DNA from: Nocardia brasiliensis NBRC 14402
GTDB lineage: Bacteria; Actinomycetota; Actinomycetes; Mycobacteriales; Mycobacteriaceae
NCBI RefSeq assembly: GCF_000308475.2
Contig: NZ_BAFT02000056.1
Coordinates: 1 to 60,687 of the forward strand
DNA length: 60,687 nucleotides
Direction: 5' to 3'
Shown: positions 15,871 through 24,310 of the stretch, in pieces
Layout of the letters: each line of letters starts with the position of its first letter
How positions within the stretch are numbered: position 1 is the stretch's first letter
Notes under the pieces: generated by a model
What the model was told of the DNA's origin: nothing
Database searches by the model: none
What the model saw: only the letters and a program-made list of their open reading frames with translations
Translations under genes and position numbers: made by a program

Positions 15871-16611
15871 CTAGAGCAGCGCGAGACCGAGGGCGAACGC
15901 GCCGCCGCACACGGCGAACACGATGGCCAGTGCGATGGCGTCGCGTCGTCCCGGCGAGCTGGGATGGGCGGCGAGCTCGCCGGTGCCGCCGCGCGCGGAG
16001 ATCGCTTCGCCGAGTTCACCCGCACGGCGGGTGGCGACGGCCATGGCGGCGGTGAGGATATCGATCAGCACGTTCTCGGTGGCCAGATAGAGCGCGCCGT
16101 CTTTGGGCCGGAGTTTGCGCGCGGCGCGCAGCACCCGGATCTCGTCCATCAGCAACGGCAGACCACGCAGGGTGAGCGCGACGACCACCGCCCATTCGTC
16201 GACGGGCACCCGCAGTTTGCGCAGCGGCGCGCCGAGTTTGGCCAGCGCGGGCGCGATATCGCTCATCGGCGTCGTCCAGGCGACGAGGAAGGACGCGGCC
16301 ACCATGATCAGGCCGAAGATCGTCACCTGGGCGTAGCGCAGCAGGGCCTGACCGCCGACCGGCAGGTTGACCAGCGCCCCGGCGACGAGCAGCGCCCAGA
16401 ACCACCAGGGCAGCCGCGGCAGGGTGCCGAGCGGCAGCCGGGCGACCACGCCGATGAAGATCAGGAAGGCGATCAGGATGCCGAGCACCGGCCAGGTCGG
16501 CAGGACCATCAGCAGCAGGCTGATCAGGAAGGTCGCGATCATCTTGGTGCCTGCCCAGAGCCGGTGCACCGGGCTCTCCACGGGTACCTGACGAAACAAT
16601 ACGAGGCTCAT
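15871..16611 (-). CDS. ECF transporter T component (EcfT/CbiQ family)
   Basis: A 246-residue integral membrane protein of the energy-coupling T family, like Rv2325c beside Rv2326c in M. tuberculosis. It has about five membrane helices and the C-terminal coupling region with the Ala-Arg signatures (RAARKLRP and TRRAGELGEAISARGG) that bind the ATPases. ATG 16611 gives the family N-terminus (HRLWAGTKM). It starts 34 bases after the fused S-A-A gene and certainly works with it. The imported micronutrient cannot be read from the sequence. Confidence 0.88.
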   Translation of the reverse strand: MSLVLFRQVPVESPVHRLWAGTKMIATFLISLLLMVLPTWPVLGILIAFLIFIGVVARLPLGTLPRLPWWFWALLVAGALVNLPVGGQALLRYAQVTIFGLIMVAASFLVAWTTPMSDIAPALAKLGAPLRKLRVPVDEWAVVVALTLRGLPLLMDEIRVLRAARKLRPKDGALYLATENVLIDILTAAMAVATRRAGELGEAISARGGTGELAAHPSSPGRRDAIALAIVFAVCGGAFALGLALL

Positions 16612-16645
16612 CCGCACACCCCGGCACGCGTCGTGGCGTAGTCCA

Positions 16646-18775
16646 TCATCGACCTCCGTGCTCGAGGCCCCACGCCGCGTCGCCCGGTCGCGACGCCGGC
16701 CCGGCCGGGTGCGGATCAGGGTGGGGCGCGAGGTTTTTCGGTACCGGTGCGACGTCCGTCGCCGATTCGGTGGCGAGCAGGCGCCCGGACCGCAGGTGCA
16801 CCGTGCGGTCGCACACCGCGGACATGTCCTCGACATCGTGCGAGATGACGATCAGGGTCAAACCCGAATCGCGCAGCCGCGCAAGAAGTTCCACGATATC
16901 GGCGCGACCTTCGGGGTCGAGCCCGGCGAGCGGCTCGTCCAGCACCACCACCTGCGGGTGGCTGGCCACGATGGCCGCGAGCACCACCCGCTTGGCCTGG
17001 CCGCCGCTGAGCTCCTCGATCGAGCGGGCGGCCAGCGAGCGATCGAGGCCGACGGCGTCCAGCGCCCGCCCGACCGCGCCCGAGCCGGTGGCCCGCCCGC
17101 CCCAGTCCGCGATCTCCGCGCCGACCGTCTGCTTCTGCAATTGCAGCCGGGAATGCTGGAAGGCCAGTTCCACCCGGCCGATCTGCTTGGTGATCGACTT
17201 GCCGCCGAGTTCGCAACGGCCGGAACTGGGTTCGATCAATCCGGCCATGATCCACGCGAGGGTGGACTTGCCCGACCCGTTGCCGCCGACCACCAGCAGG
17301 GCCTCGCCGCGGCGCACGGTGAGGTCGACGGAGTCGAGCGCCGCCGCTTCCCACGGCGTGCCGCGGTTGTAAGTGTGTCGTACGCCGCGTAATTCGAGCA
17401 GGGTCTCGCCCATCGGCCGGCGCCGGTCGGCGCGGGCCGGCCGGGGCCAGGCGGGCAGGCTGTCCACCGCGCGCCCGTCCGCGAGATGCACCACCCGGTC
17501 GGCCGCGTCGGCGTCGGCCTCGTGGTGGGTCACCAGCACCACGGCCATGCCGTGTCGTTTGGGCAGTGCGGCAAGTAGTTCGACGAGCTCGCGGCGCCCG
17601 TCGGGATCGATCATCGAGGTGGCCTCGTCGGCGATGAGCAGCGCGGGTCGGCGGGCCAGTGCCGCGGCGACGGCGAGTCGCTGCTGCTGCCCGCCGGACA
17701 ACGTCGCCGTCTCCTTCGCGCCCATGCCCGCCAAGCCGACCTCGCCGAGCAGCGCCTCGACGTCGACCTCGGCCGCGAGTTCCGGTGGCAGGCCCCACAC
17801 CACGTCGTCGGCGACGAGCACGCCGAGGGTCTGGCTTTCCGGTCGCTGCATGACCAGCGCGGTGCCGCCGGGATGCCCGAGGCCCGCCGAGCCCGGCCGC
17901 CGCACGGTGCCCGCCGTCGGTGGCAGGCCCGCGAGCAGCCGGGTCAGCGTCGATTTGCCGGAGCCGTTGTGCCCGACCACCGCGACGAACTCGCCGACGT
18001 CCACGGTCAGGTCGATATCGCGCAGCGCCGCGCGTTGCGCCTCCGGATAGTGGAATCCGGCGCCCTGCAAGGTCACCGGCAGCGGTCCGATCGGCCGGTC
18101 GTCCGGTGGTGCGTCGAGCCGGTCGTGGCCGGGCAGCCAGGCCAGCCGGTCCAGCACCGAGCCGAGCACGAACCAGGAGAACAGCGTCGTGGTCACGATG
18201 CCGAGCGCGGCGCCGCCGCCGACCCACAGCCACCACCAGCGCAGCACCGAATCGGTGATATCCGCGGCGGCGCGGCCGAGCGGTTCCAGTTGCGGTTGGC
18301 GCGCCGCGAGATCCTGGATGCCGCGCGAGGCGTTGCGGATGTTGTCGAACACCAGGTTGCGCGTCGCGGTGACCAGCTGCAGGAAGCCGACCGAGAACGC
18401 GCCCCAGAGCAGCCCGGCCAGCACCGAGAGGCCGAACACGGTCACGAATCCGCCGCCGCGGCGCTTCTGTACGCCGATGATGCCCGCGATCGTCGAGGTG
18501 ATCAGCAGGCCGATGGTGGCGAGCAGCCCGGTCGCGACGAAGGTGACCAGGGTGGCCGCGATGGCGGCGGTGAGCAGCGCGCGTAACCGGAACCGGTGCG
18601 CGATCATCCCCATCGGCACCGCCGCGACCAGGTTCAGCGCGGCGGCCATCGGGATCACCGACCCGACGGTGACCAGCCCGACGGTGGCACCGCCGAGCAC
18701 CGCGCCGGTGGCCAGCTCGATCGGACGCAACGGCCCGTGTTCGGCCGGTTTGTCAGCTGTCGGCAGTCCACTCAC
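16646..18775 (-). CDS. Fused ECF transporter protein: membrane S-like domain plus two ATPases
   Basis: A 709-residue protein with an N-terminal membrane domain (about 20-220; about six helices, the place of a substrate-binding S component) followed by two ABC ATPases in one chain. The first has Walker A GHNGSGKST, signature LSGGQQQR and Walker B LLIADEAT; the second has GGNGSGKST, LSGGQAKR and VVLDEPLAGLDP. The H-loops are THHEAD and SHDVED. The layout matches M. tuberculosis Rv2326c (697 residues), and the T protein follows 34 bases later. GTG 18775 gives the family start; upstream in-frame codons cover the neighbouring monooxygenase gene. One operon thus encodes a whole importer; the substrate is unknown. 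Confidence 0.9.
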   Translation of the reverse strand: MSGLPTADKPAEHGPLRPIELATGAVLGGATVGLVTVGSVIPMAAALNLVAAVPMGMIAHRFRLRALLTAAIAATLVTFVATGLLATIGLLITSTIAGIIGVQKRRGGGFVTVFGLSVLAGLLWGAFSVGFLQLVTATRNLVFDNIRNASRGIQDLAARQPQLEPLGRAAADITDSVLRWWWLWVGGGAALGIVTTTLFSWFVLGSVLDRLAWLPGHDRLDAPPDDRPIGPLPVTLQGAGFHYPEAQRAALRDIDLTVDVGEFVAVVGHNGSGKSTLTRLLAGLPPTAGTVRRPGSAGLGHPGGTALVMQRPESQTLGVLVADDVVWGLPPELAAEVDVEALLGEVGLAGMGAKETATLSGGQQQRLAVAAALARRPALLIADEATSMIDPDGRRELVELLAALPKRHGMAVVLVTHHEADADAADRVVHLADGRAVDSLPAWPRPARADRRRPMGETLLELRGVRHTYNRGTPWEAAALDSVDLTVRRGEALLVVGGNGSGKSTLAWIMAGLIEPSSGRCELGGKSITKQIGRVELAFQHSRLQLQKQTVGAEIADWGGRATGSGAVGRALDAVGLDRSLAARSIEELSGGQAKRVVLAAIVASHPQVVVLDEPLAGLDPEGRADIVELLARLRDSGLTLIVISHDVEDMSAVCDRTVHLRSGRLLATESATDVAPVPKNLAPHPDPHPAGPASRPGDAAWGLEHGGR

Positions 18776-18807
18776 GGCACAAGTCTGCCACCCCGCGCCG
18801 ACCCGCC

Positions 18808-20268
18808 TCAGCCTGCGGAGGTGAGGGTGTAGTCCGCCGGGTCGAGCTTGCGGAGGTGACGGCGGTAGCTGGTCTGCGAACCGGGCCAGTTGTTGGTGAT
18901 CCGGCCGGCGGCGTTGCGATACCAGCTCGAGCAGAAGTTCCACGGGGTCCGCGCCAGCCGCTGCTGGAGCGCGTCGTTGAATCGCTGCTCCTGGTCGGCG
19001 CGCACCTCGAGCCGCCGTCCGTCGCCGAGCAACGCGACCGCCTGACGGATATACCGGGCCTGCGATTCGATCATGTAGATGATCGAACCGACCCCGAGGT
19101 TGGTGTTCGGGCCGTAGACCAGGAACAGGTTGGGGAACTCCGGCACGGCGATGCCGTAGAAGGCATGCGCCCCCGCGGCCCAGACATCGGACAACTTGCG
19201 GCCCGCGCGGCCGTAGATGTCCATGGGCCAGAGGAATTCGGTGCCTTTGAAGCCGGTGCCGTAGATGATCACGTCCGCCGGGTGCACGGTGCCGTCGGCG
19301 GTGCGTACGCCCTCGGGCACCACCTCGGTGATGGCGGTGGTCTCCACCTGCACGTTCGGCTGGGTCAGGGCCGGGTAGTAGTCGTTGGAGAACAGTCCGC
19401 GTTTACAGCCGATCGGATAGTCCGGGGTGAGCTTGGCCCGCAGCTGCGGATCGGTCACCTGCTTGTGCAGATGCCGTTCGGCGATGCGCGCCACCAGCCG
19501 GGCGATGGCCGGGAATTCCACCAGGCCGAGCGAGACGAATTCCGCGATCGCCCACCAGCCGAACCGCTCGACCAGCAACGCGCCGGGCAGGCGGGCGAAC
19601 AGCCGGTGCTGCACCGGCGAGTAGTCGGTGTCGAACTTCGGGATGACCCAGGCCGGTGTGCGCTGGAACAGCGTCAGTTCGGCCACTCGCGGCTGGATCT
19701 CGGGGATGAACTGGATGGCGCTGGCGCCGGTGCCGATACAGGCCACCCGCGTGCCGGTCAGGTCGACCGCGTGGTCCCACTCCGCGGAATGGAACGCCTT
19801 GCCCGCAAACGTGTCGAGGCCCGCGATATCCGGCAGGGCAGGCCGGGACAGCTGGCCGACCGCGGGGATCAGCACGTCCGCGGTGTGCGCGGTGCCGTCG
19901 GCGGTGTGCACCGTCCAGCGGCCGGTCGCGTCGTCGAACTCGGCATGCGTCACGTCGGCGCCGAACCGGATGCTGTCGAGCACGCCGTTGCGGGCCGCGA
20001 CACCTCGCAGGTAGTCGTGGATCGCGAGGCGTCCGGAATAGCGCTGCGGCCAGTCCGGCTTCGGCTCGAAGGAGAACGAGTACAGCGGGGACAGCACATC
20101 ACAGGCGGCGCCGGGATAGGTGTTCTCGCGCCACACGCCGCCCAGGTCGGCGGCCCGCTCCAGAATAGTGATGTCGGGCAAACCGTTGCGGCGCAACTCG
20201 ATCGCCATCCCGATTCCGCCGAACCCCGCGCCGATGATCACTACCGACGGCTGCCGCCCTGCTGCCAT
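18808..20268 (-). CDS. Baeyer-Villiger-type flavin monooxygenase (MymA-like)
   Basis: A 486-residue NADPH/FAD monooxygenase. The FAD motif GAGFGG is at 13-18, the Baeyer-Villiger-like fingerprint reads FAGKAFHSAEWD, the NADPH motif is GTGASA, and ATG-type YGTGFKGTEF follows. The C-terminus has FCSSWYRNAAGRITNNWPG, shared almost exactly with the second copy at 43073. ATG 20268 has a GAGGAG ribosome site about 6 bases upstream. It is divergent from a VirS-type AraC regulator, the arrangement of mymA and virS in M. tuberculosis, though the rest of that operon is absent. Likely substrates are ketones or lipid-derived compounds. Confidence 0.9.
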   Translation of the reverse strand: MAAGRQPSVVIIGAGFGGIGMAIELRRNGLPDITILERAADLGGVWRENTYPGAACDVLSPLYSFSFEPKPDWPQRYSGRLAIHDYLRGVAARNGVLDSIRFGADVTHAEFDDATGRWTVHTADGTAHTADVLIPAVGQLSRPALPDIAGLDTFAGKAFHSAEWDHAVDLTGTRVACIGTGASAIQFIPEIQPRVAELTLFQRTPAWVIPKFDTDYSPVQHRLFARLPGALLVERFGWWAIAEFVSLGLVEFPAIARLVARIAERHLHKQVTDPQLRAKLTPDYPIGCKRGLFSNDYYPALTQPNVQVETTAITEVVPEGVRTADGTVHPADVIIYGTGFKGTEFLWPMDIYGRAGRKLSDVWAAGAHAFYGIAVPEFPNLFLVYGPNTNLGVGSIIYMIESQARYIRQAVALLGDGRRLEVRADQEQRFNDALQQRLARTPWNFCSSWYRNAAGRITNNWPGSQTSYRRHLRKLDPADYTLTSAG

Positions 20269-20363
20269 GTGACACTCCTCACGGGATGCAGTTACCTCCA
20301 CTCTAAGTCCCCACCACCCACCCGATCGACAAATTCGGCCACCCTGTCCAATACTGTGGCGCT

Positions 20364-21422
20364 GTGGAACGGGTGCAGGATCCGGGGATCCGTGACTGGA
20401 ACTTTCCGCGCGGGATAGCCAGCGTGGCGCTGATGGTCGCCTACGCGGGGGAGCACGGCGTGCCGACGGGGCGCATGCTCGCCGGGACCGGGCTCACCGA
20501 ATCGTTGCTGCGCGACCCGGACGCGCAGATCGCCGCGCATGTGGAGCTCGCGGTGATCCGCAATCTGGTGCGCGAACTCGCCGCGCGGCCCGCGGTGGGG
20601 GTGGAGGTGGGCCGCCGCTATCGGATCACCACCTTCGGCATCTTCGGCTTCGCGTGCGTCAGCAGCCCGACCCTCGGTGAGGCGATCTCGTTCGCGCTGC
20701 GGTACCTCGAATTGAGCTTCACCTTCTGCCTGCCGGTCGCCGAGTGGCGCGAGGGCGAGTTCGTGGCGTGGGTGCACGACGAGCTGATCCCCGCCGACGT
20801 GCGCCAGTTCCTGGTGGAGCGCGACGTCACCGCCATGCACCAGGTGATGAGCGATCTGCTCGGCAGGCAGTTGCCCCTGGCCAGGGCCGAATTCCGGTTC
20901 CAGGAACCGGCGTATGCGGACCGGATCGAAGAGGTCACGGTGGTGCGCCCGCGTTTCGGGCGGCCGCGCAATCTGTTCGCCATCGACCCGGCGGTACTGG
21001 ATCAGCCGCTGCCGCAAGCGAACGAGCAGACCTGGGCGATGTGCCTGGCGCAGTGCCGTGATCTGGTGCACCGCAGGCGTGCCCGCACCGGTATCGCCGC
21101 CGAGGTGCGCGCGCTGCTCGTGCCCGGCGGGCTGGAGGGCTTCACTGCGCCACCCGGAATCGATTCCGTCGCTCGCGATCTCAATATCAGCACGCGCACC
21201 CTGCGTCGTCACCTGGACGCGGCGGGCACCAGCTATCGCGCGCTGCTCGATGAGGTACGTCGCGCGCTGGCCGAGGAAATGCTCACCACCACACCGCTTT
21301 CGGTGAGCGATGTGGCGATTCGGCTCGGTTACGCCGAATCGTCCACCTTCATCTACGCGTTCAAACGCTGGACCGGTGCGACCCCGGCCGCGTACCGCAG
21401 GGAACGCGCGCTGCGTCGTTGA
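20364..21422 (+). CDS. AraC-family regulator with arabinose-binding-type domain (VirS-like)
   Basis: A 352-residue transcription factor. The N-terminal two thirds match the ligand-binding domain typical of VirS/ArgR-like AraC proteins (GRRYRITTFGIFGFACVSS near residues 87-105). The C-terminal pair of helix-turn-helix motifs begins at ARDLNISTRTLRRHLD and ends VAIRLGYAESSTFIYAFKRW. GTG 20364 lies 96 bases from the start of the divergent monooxygenase gene, so the shared gap should contain its binding site. Control of the neighbouring monooxygenase is inferred from this layout and the VirS-MymA precedent. The effector is unknown, perhaps a fatty acid or pH-linked signal. Confidence 0.88.
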   Translation: MERVQDPGIRDWNFPRGIASVALMVAYAGEHGVPTGRMLAGTGLTESLLRDPDAQIAAHVELAVIRNLVRELAARPAVGVEVGRRYRITTFGIFGFACVSSPTLGEAISFALRYLELSFTFCLPVAEWREGEFVAWVHDELIPADVRQFLVERDVTAMHQVMSDLLGRQLPLARAEFRFQEPAYADRIEEVTVVRPRFGRPRNLFAIDPAVLDQPLPQANEQTWAMCLAQCRDLVHRRRARTGIAAEVRALLVPGGLEGFTAPPGIDSVARDLNISTRTLRRHLDAAGTSYRALLDEVRRALAEEMLTTTPLSVSDVAIRLGYAESSTFIYAFKRWTGATPAAYRRERALRR

Positions 21423-21428
21423 GCCGGT

Positions 21429-22106
21429 TCAGGACTCTTCGCCGCGGCCGTCTCTGCTGCCCGCGTAAGCGAATTCACGTACCTTGCCCACGGCCTTGGG
21501 TACCAGGTCCACACCGTCCGGGGTGTTGAGCATCGGATCGTAGAAGTCCGTCCGGTGTTCCTGCGGTTCGGCGAGGCGCAGGGTCAGCTCCGCCATGCGT
21601 AAGGTTGGTGTGCCCAGGCCGCTCGCCGTCAAGTCGAACGAGAGGGCGTTGTCGCGCAGGTATTCCCGTAGTTCGGCCAGCGAGGCAGTGGTGGGCTGAT
21701 CGGGGTCGGGTTCGGCGAAGAACCAAGTGGGTGAAGAACTCCCGACCCGGTACGGCATCAGGCTGCCGTACCGCGCGTGCACCCAGCCGCGAGCGGGCGT
21801 GATGACGAACCGGCCGAGCGCGCCGCGCCCCGTGGTCGCCAACGCGAAATCCCAGGGCCGGTCGTGACTGTCGAGCACCCGGAAGGCGAAGCCGAGCACG
21901 TCGGGCAGCCCGCCCGGCGTGCCGACGCCTTTGGACAGGCGGGCGATGACGGCGCGGTCCCCCTCGCCGAACAGGGTGGTGAATTCGCCTTCCGCACGCA
22001 GCCGACCGGACAGCGGCAGGCCGTTCGGATGAAAGACCCTGGCCCGCCGCAACCGGGCTCCGGCGGCGAAGGCGGTACGTACTGCTGACGCGGCAAGATC
22101 CGGCAT
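21429..22106 (-). CDS. Catalase-fold-like hypothetical protein
   Basis: A 225-residue protein with distant features of the heme-catalase superfamily fold: RLSKGVGTPGGLPDVLGFAF near residues 56-75 resembles the beta-barrel segment around the catalase active site. The distal His and Asn of a true catalase are not evident, so activity is doubtful. Members are often annotated vaguely in actinobacteria. It is convergent with the AraC gene (6 bases apart) and transcribed away from the phosphoesterase gene 73 bases upstream. No signal peptide is seen. Treat the fold suggestion as tentative. Confidence 0.6.
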   Translation of the reverse strand: MPDLAASAVRTAFAAGARLRRARVFHPNGLPLSGRLRAEGEFTTLFGEGDRAVIARLSKGVGTPGGLPDVLGFAFRVLDSHDRPWDFALATTGRGALGRFVITPARGWVHARYGSLMPYRVGSSSPTWFFAEPDPDQPTTASLAELREYLRDNALSFDLTASGLGTPTLRMAELTLRLAEPQEHRTDFYDPMLNTPDGVDLVPKAVGKVREFAYAGSRDGRGEES

Positions 22107-22179
22107 CGGAGTTCCTTCTCTTCGAGGGACACTGCTATCCCTCGACTGCCCGGACCCGCCGCGGCTAAACGGCGTCCGC

Positions 22180-22959
22180 TCAGCTGGGCGGCACGCCGAC
22201 CCGGCCGCCCATCGGCACGCTGCGGAAATGGGTTGTCAGCCCGTGCTTTTCGTCGATGATGTGCAGCGCAATCGCCGGGTCCGGCGCGTAGTCCATCACG
22301 TGGTCCGGCGGGTCCAGTTCCCACTCGCCGCCGAGCACGGACGCGGTGCTCGGCGCGACGAGCAGCGGGCGGCCCGCGAAGGTCGTCGTGGCCGCGGAAT
22401 GCGCGTGACCGGTGAGCACGGCGATGATGCGCTCGTCGCCCGCGACCAGCTCGGCGAGCTTCTCCGGCTCCGCCAGGGCGATCTCGTCGACGATCGGGCT
22501 GAACAGGTGTGCGGGCGGATGATGCAGGGCGACCAGCACCGGCTTGTCCGCCGGCGCCGCCGCGAGCAGGTCGCGCAGCCAGGCGTAGGTGTCCTCGGTG
22601 AGCAGGCCACTCGGTTCACCCGGAATGCTCGAATCCAGCAGGGCGACGGTGAGATCCCCGATCCGATGGGTCTGGTTGATCGGCGCGGTCGACGCGGCGG
22701 TGCCGAGCAGGACGCTGCGGAACGTCGCGCGATCGTCGTGGTTGCCCGGGATGGCGTACACCGGAATGTCGACTTCGAAGGCGCGCCTGGCCTGCTCGTA
22801 CTGTTCGGGTTTGCCGGAATCGGTGACATCGCCGGTCACCAGGATCGCGTCCGGCCGGTGGCGCAGGCCGGTGAGAAAGGCCATCACCCGCTCGACCCGT
22901 GCGGCGTTGCGGGCGCCGAGATCGAAATGGGTGTCGCTGACCTGGGCCACCAAGATCAT
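22180..22959 (-). CDS. Class III cyclic-nucleotide phosphodiesterase-type metallophosphoesterase
   Basis: A 259-residue calcineurin-like phosphoesterase. The dinuclear metal motifs are complete: D9 and H11 (SDTHFD), D44 (GDVTD), N73 and H74 (GNHD), ALHHPP and GHAHS. The order and length fit CpdA/Rv0805-type enzymes that hydrolyse 3',5'-cAMP or related phosphodiesters. ATG 22959 begins right at the first strand. A class III adenylate cyclase gene lies about 2 kb away at 25109, so synthesis and breakdown of cAMP may be encoded together, although many of these enzymes prefer other substrates. Confidence 0.85.
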   Translation of the reverse strand: MILVAQVSDTHFDLGARNAARVERVMAFLTGLRHRPDAILVTGDVTDSGKPEQYEQARRAFEVDIPVYAIPGNHDDRATFRSVLLGTAASTAPINQTHRIGDLTVALLDSSIPGEPSGLLTEDTYAWLRDLLAAAPADKPVLVALHHPPAHLFSPIVDEIALAEPEKLAELVAGDERIIAVLTGHAHSAATTTFAGRPLLVAPSTASVLGGEWELDPPDHVMDYAPDPAIALHIIDEKHGLTTHFRSVPMGGRVGVPPS

Positions 22960-23123
22960 CGGTGTTCGCTTTCTCTGGGGGATCGCTCCGTTGCGTCAGA
23001 GTGTGCCCGCCTCCCGTGCGCGACACGGTACAAGGCTAGTTGACCTGCGGCTTAACCGTCGCCATGAGGCTCACCACCAGCGGAAACGTGCGCGGTGGTC
23101 TGTGTCGGCGGTCATAGCGGGGT

Positions 23124-23561
23124 TCAGTTCGGCTCGTCGGTGACCAGGGCCGCCAACCGCTGCAACGAGCGGAGGAAGACCCGGCGGTCGGCCGCGGGCA
23201 GCCGGCTCAACCAGTGTTCTTCCTGCTGCTGGATATCGCGCTGGGCGCGGTCGCGCAGCTCGCGTCCGGCGGCGGTGAGCGACACCAGATTCACCCGCCG
23301 GTCCGCCGGATCCGGTTCGCGCCGAATGAGTTCGCGCTGCTGCAACTCGTCCAGCACGCCGATGATCCGGGTCTTGTCCGCACCGATCGCCTTGGCCAGC
23401 GCGGCCTGCGTGTAGACGGGTTCCCGGCCGAGGCCGAGCAGGACGGCGTACGCCCACATCGACAGCTCATGGCGTTGCAGGACAGGCAGTTCCGCCGCCA
23501 TCAGCGCGCGGCCGAGCGGCGCGATCATCGCGGCGAGGTCGGGTCGGCGTGCTTCGGACAT
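23124..23561 (-). CDS. MarR-family transcriptional regulator
   Basis: A 145-residue winged-helix repressor. The recognition region reads YTQAALAKAIGADKTRIIGVLDELQQRGL-like, followed by the wing DPADRRVNLVSLT with the conserved D-RR pair. ATG 23561 (MSEARRPD) gives normal length; the frame is open farther upstream but crosses the operator region. It is divergent from a DinB-like gene, and the 85-base gap is dominated by a large palindrome, so autorepression and control of the partner are likely. The ligand is unknown. Confidence 0.92.
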   Translation of the reverse strand: MSEARRPDLAAMIAPLGRALMAAELPVLQRHELSMWAYAVLLGLGREPVYTQAALAKAIGADKTRIIGVLDELQQRELIRREPDPADRRVNLVSLTAAGRELRDRAQRDIQQQEEHWLSRLPAADRRVFLRSLQRLAALVTDEPN

Positions 23562-23585
23562 GGATAGAAAGTACTGCTTGCGAGA

Positions 23586-23622
23586 TAATAAGCTCACGCA
23601 TACGATATGCACGAGCTTATTA
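23586..23622. promoter_or_regulatory. Nested palindromic operator between MarR and DinB-like genes
   Basis: The outer arms TAATAAGCTC (23586-23595) and GAGCTTATTA (23613-23622) are perfect inverted repeats; inside them GCATA (23598-23602) and TATGC (23606-23610) form a second perfect pair around CGA. The whole 37 bases are symmetric about 23604 except for the two AC spacers and the centre. It is strikingly AT-rich for this genome and lies midway between the divergent starts at 23561 and 23647. This is the expected site for the MarR dimer, perhaps two dimers. Confidence 0.85.
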
Positions 23623-23646
23623 ATTGGCACCGTCAGGAGAACCGAG

Positions 23647-24294
23647 ATGTCCATTGATCCGGATACCCGTACGGAATTGCGCACCCTCGACGCGCTGGTG
23701 CAGGAGGTCGACCTCGTCGCGTTCGACGCGCAGGCGGTACGAGCCAGTGTCGCCCTGGTCGAGCAGGTGACCGACGCCGATCTCCGGAAGCCGACACCGT
23801 GCGCCGATTGGACCTTGCACGGGCTGCTGACGCACATGATCGCCCAGCACCACGGCTTCGCCGCGGCGATGCGCGGTGACAGCGACCCGGCCGGGTGGAA
23901 GACCCGCGCGCTCGGTGCCGACCCGGTGGCGAGCTATCAGGCCGCCGCGACGGACGTCCTCGCCGCGTTCGCCGAACCGGACGTGCTGGACCGCAAGATT
24001 CTGCTCACCGAATTCAGCGCCGAGTTCCAGTTCTCCGGCGCGCAGGCGGTGAGCTTCCATTTCATCGACTACGTCGTCCATTCCTGGGACGTGGCAAAGA
24101 CTTTGGGACTGCCCGTGCAGTTCGAGGCGGACCTGCTCGACGCCGCCTACTCCGTCGCCGCGGCCGTCCCAGGCGGTGAGATCCGCTTGGCTCCCGGCGC
24201 CGCCTTCGGCCCCGAGGTCGCGTGGTCCACCACGGACCGCCTCGACCGGATCGTCGCCATGCTCGGGCGCTCCCCGCAGTGGCCGCGCGACTGA
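23647..24294 (+). CDS. DinB-like TIGR03086-family metal-binding protein
   Basis: A 215-residue protein of the mycothiol-dependent maleylpyruvate isomerase/DinB superfamily (TIGR03086 type). It has the typical TPCADWTLHGLLTHMIAQHH segment (about residues 49-68), where W and H residues form the metal site, and a later SFHFIDYVVHSWDVAK stretch supplying the other histidines. Members often act in thiol-dependent detoxification or isomerisation. ATG 23647 has an AGGAGA ribosome site at 23635-23640. The gene is divergent from, and probably repressed by, the MarR protein. It converges on the pseudouridine synthase gene with 16 bases between stops. Confidence 0.87.
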   Translation: MSIDPDTRTELRTLDALVQEVDLVAFDAQAVRASVALVEQVTDADLRKPTPCADWTLHGLLTHMIAQHHGFAAAMRGDSDPAGWKTRALGADPVASYQAAATDVLAAFAEPDVLDRKILLTEFSAEFQFSGAQAVSFHFIDYVVHSWDVAKTLGLPVQFEADLLDAAYSVAAAVPGGEIRLAPGAAFGPEVAWSTTDRLDRIVAMLGRSPQWPRD

Positions 24295-24310
24295 TCCGGG
24301 ACGCCGGTGG

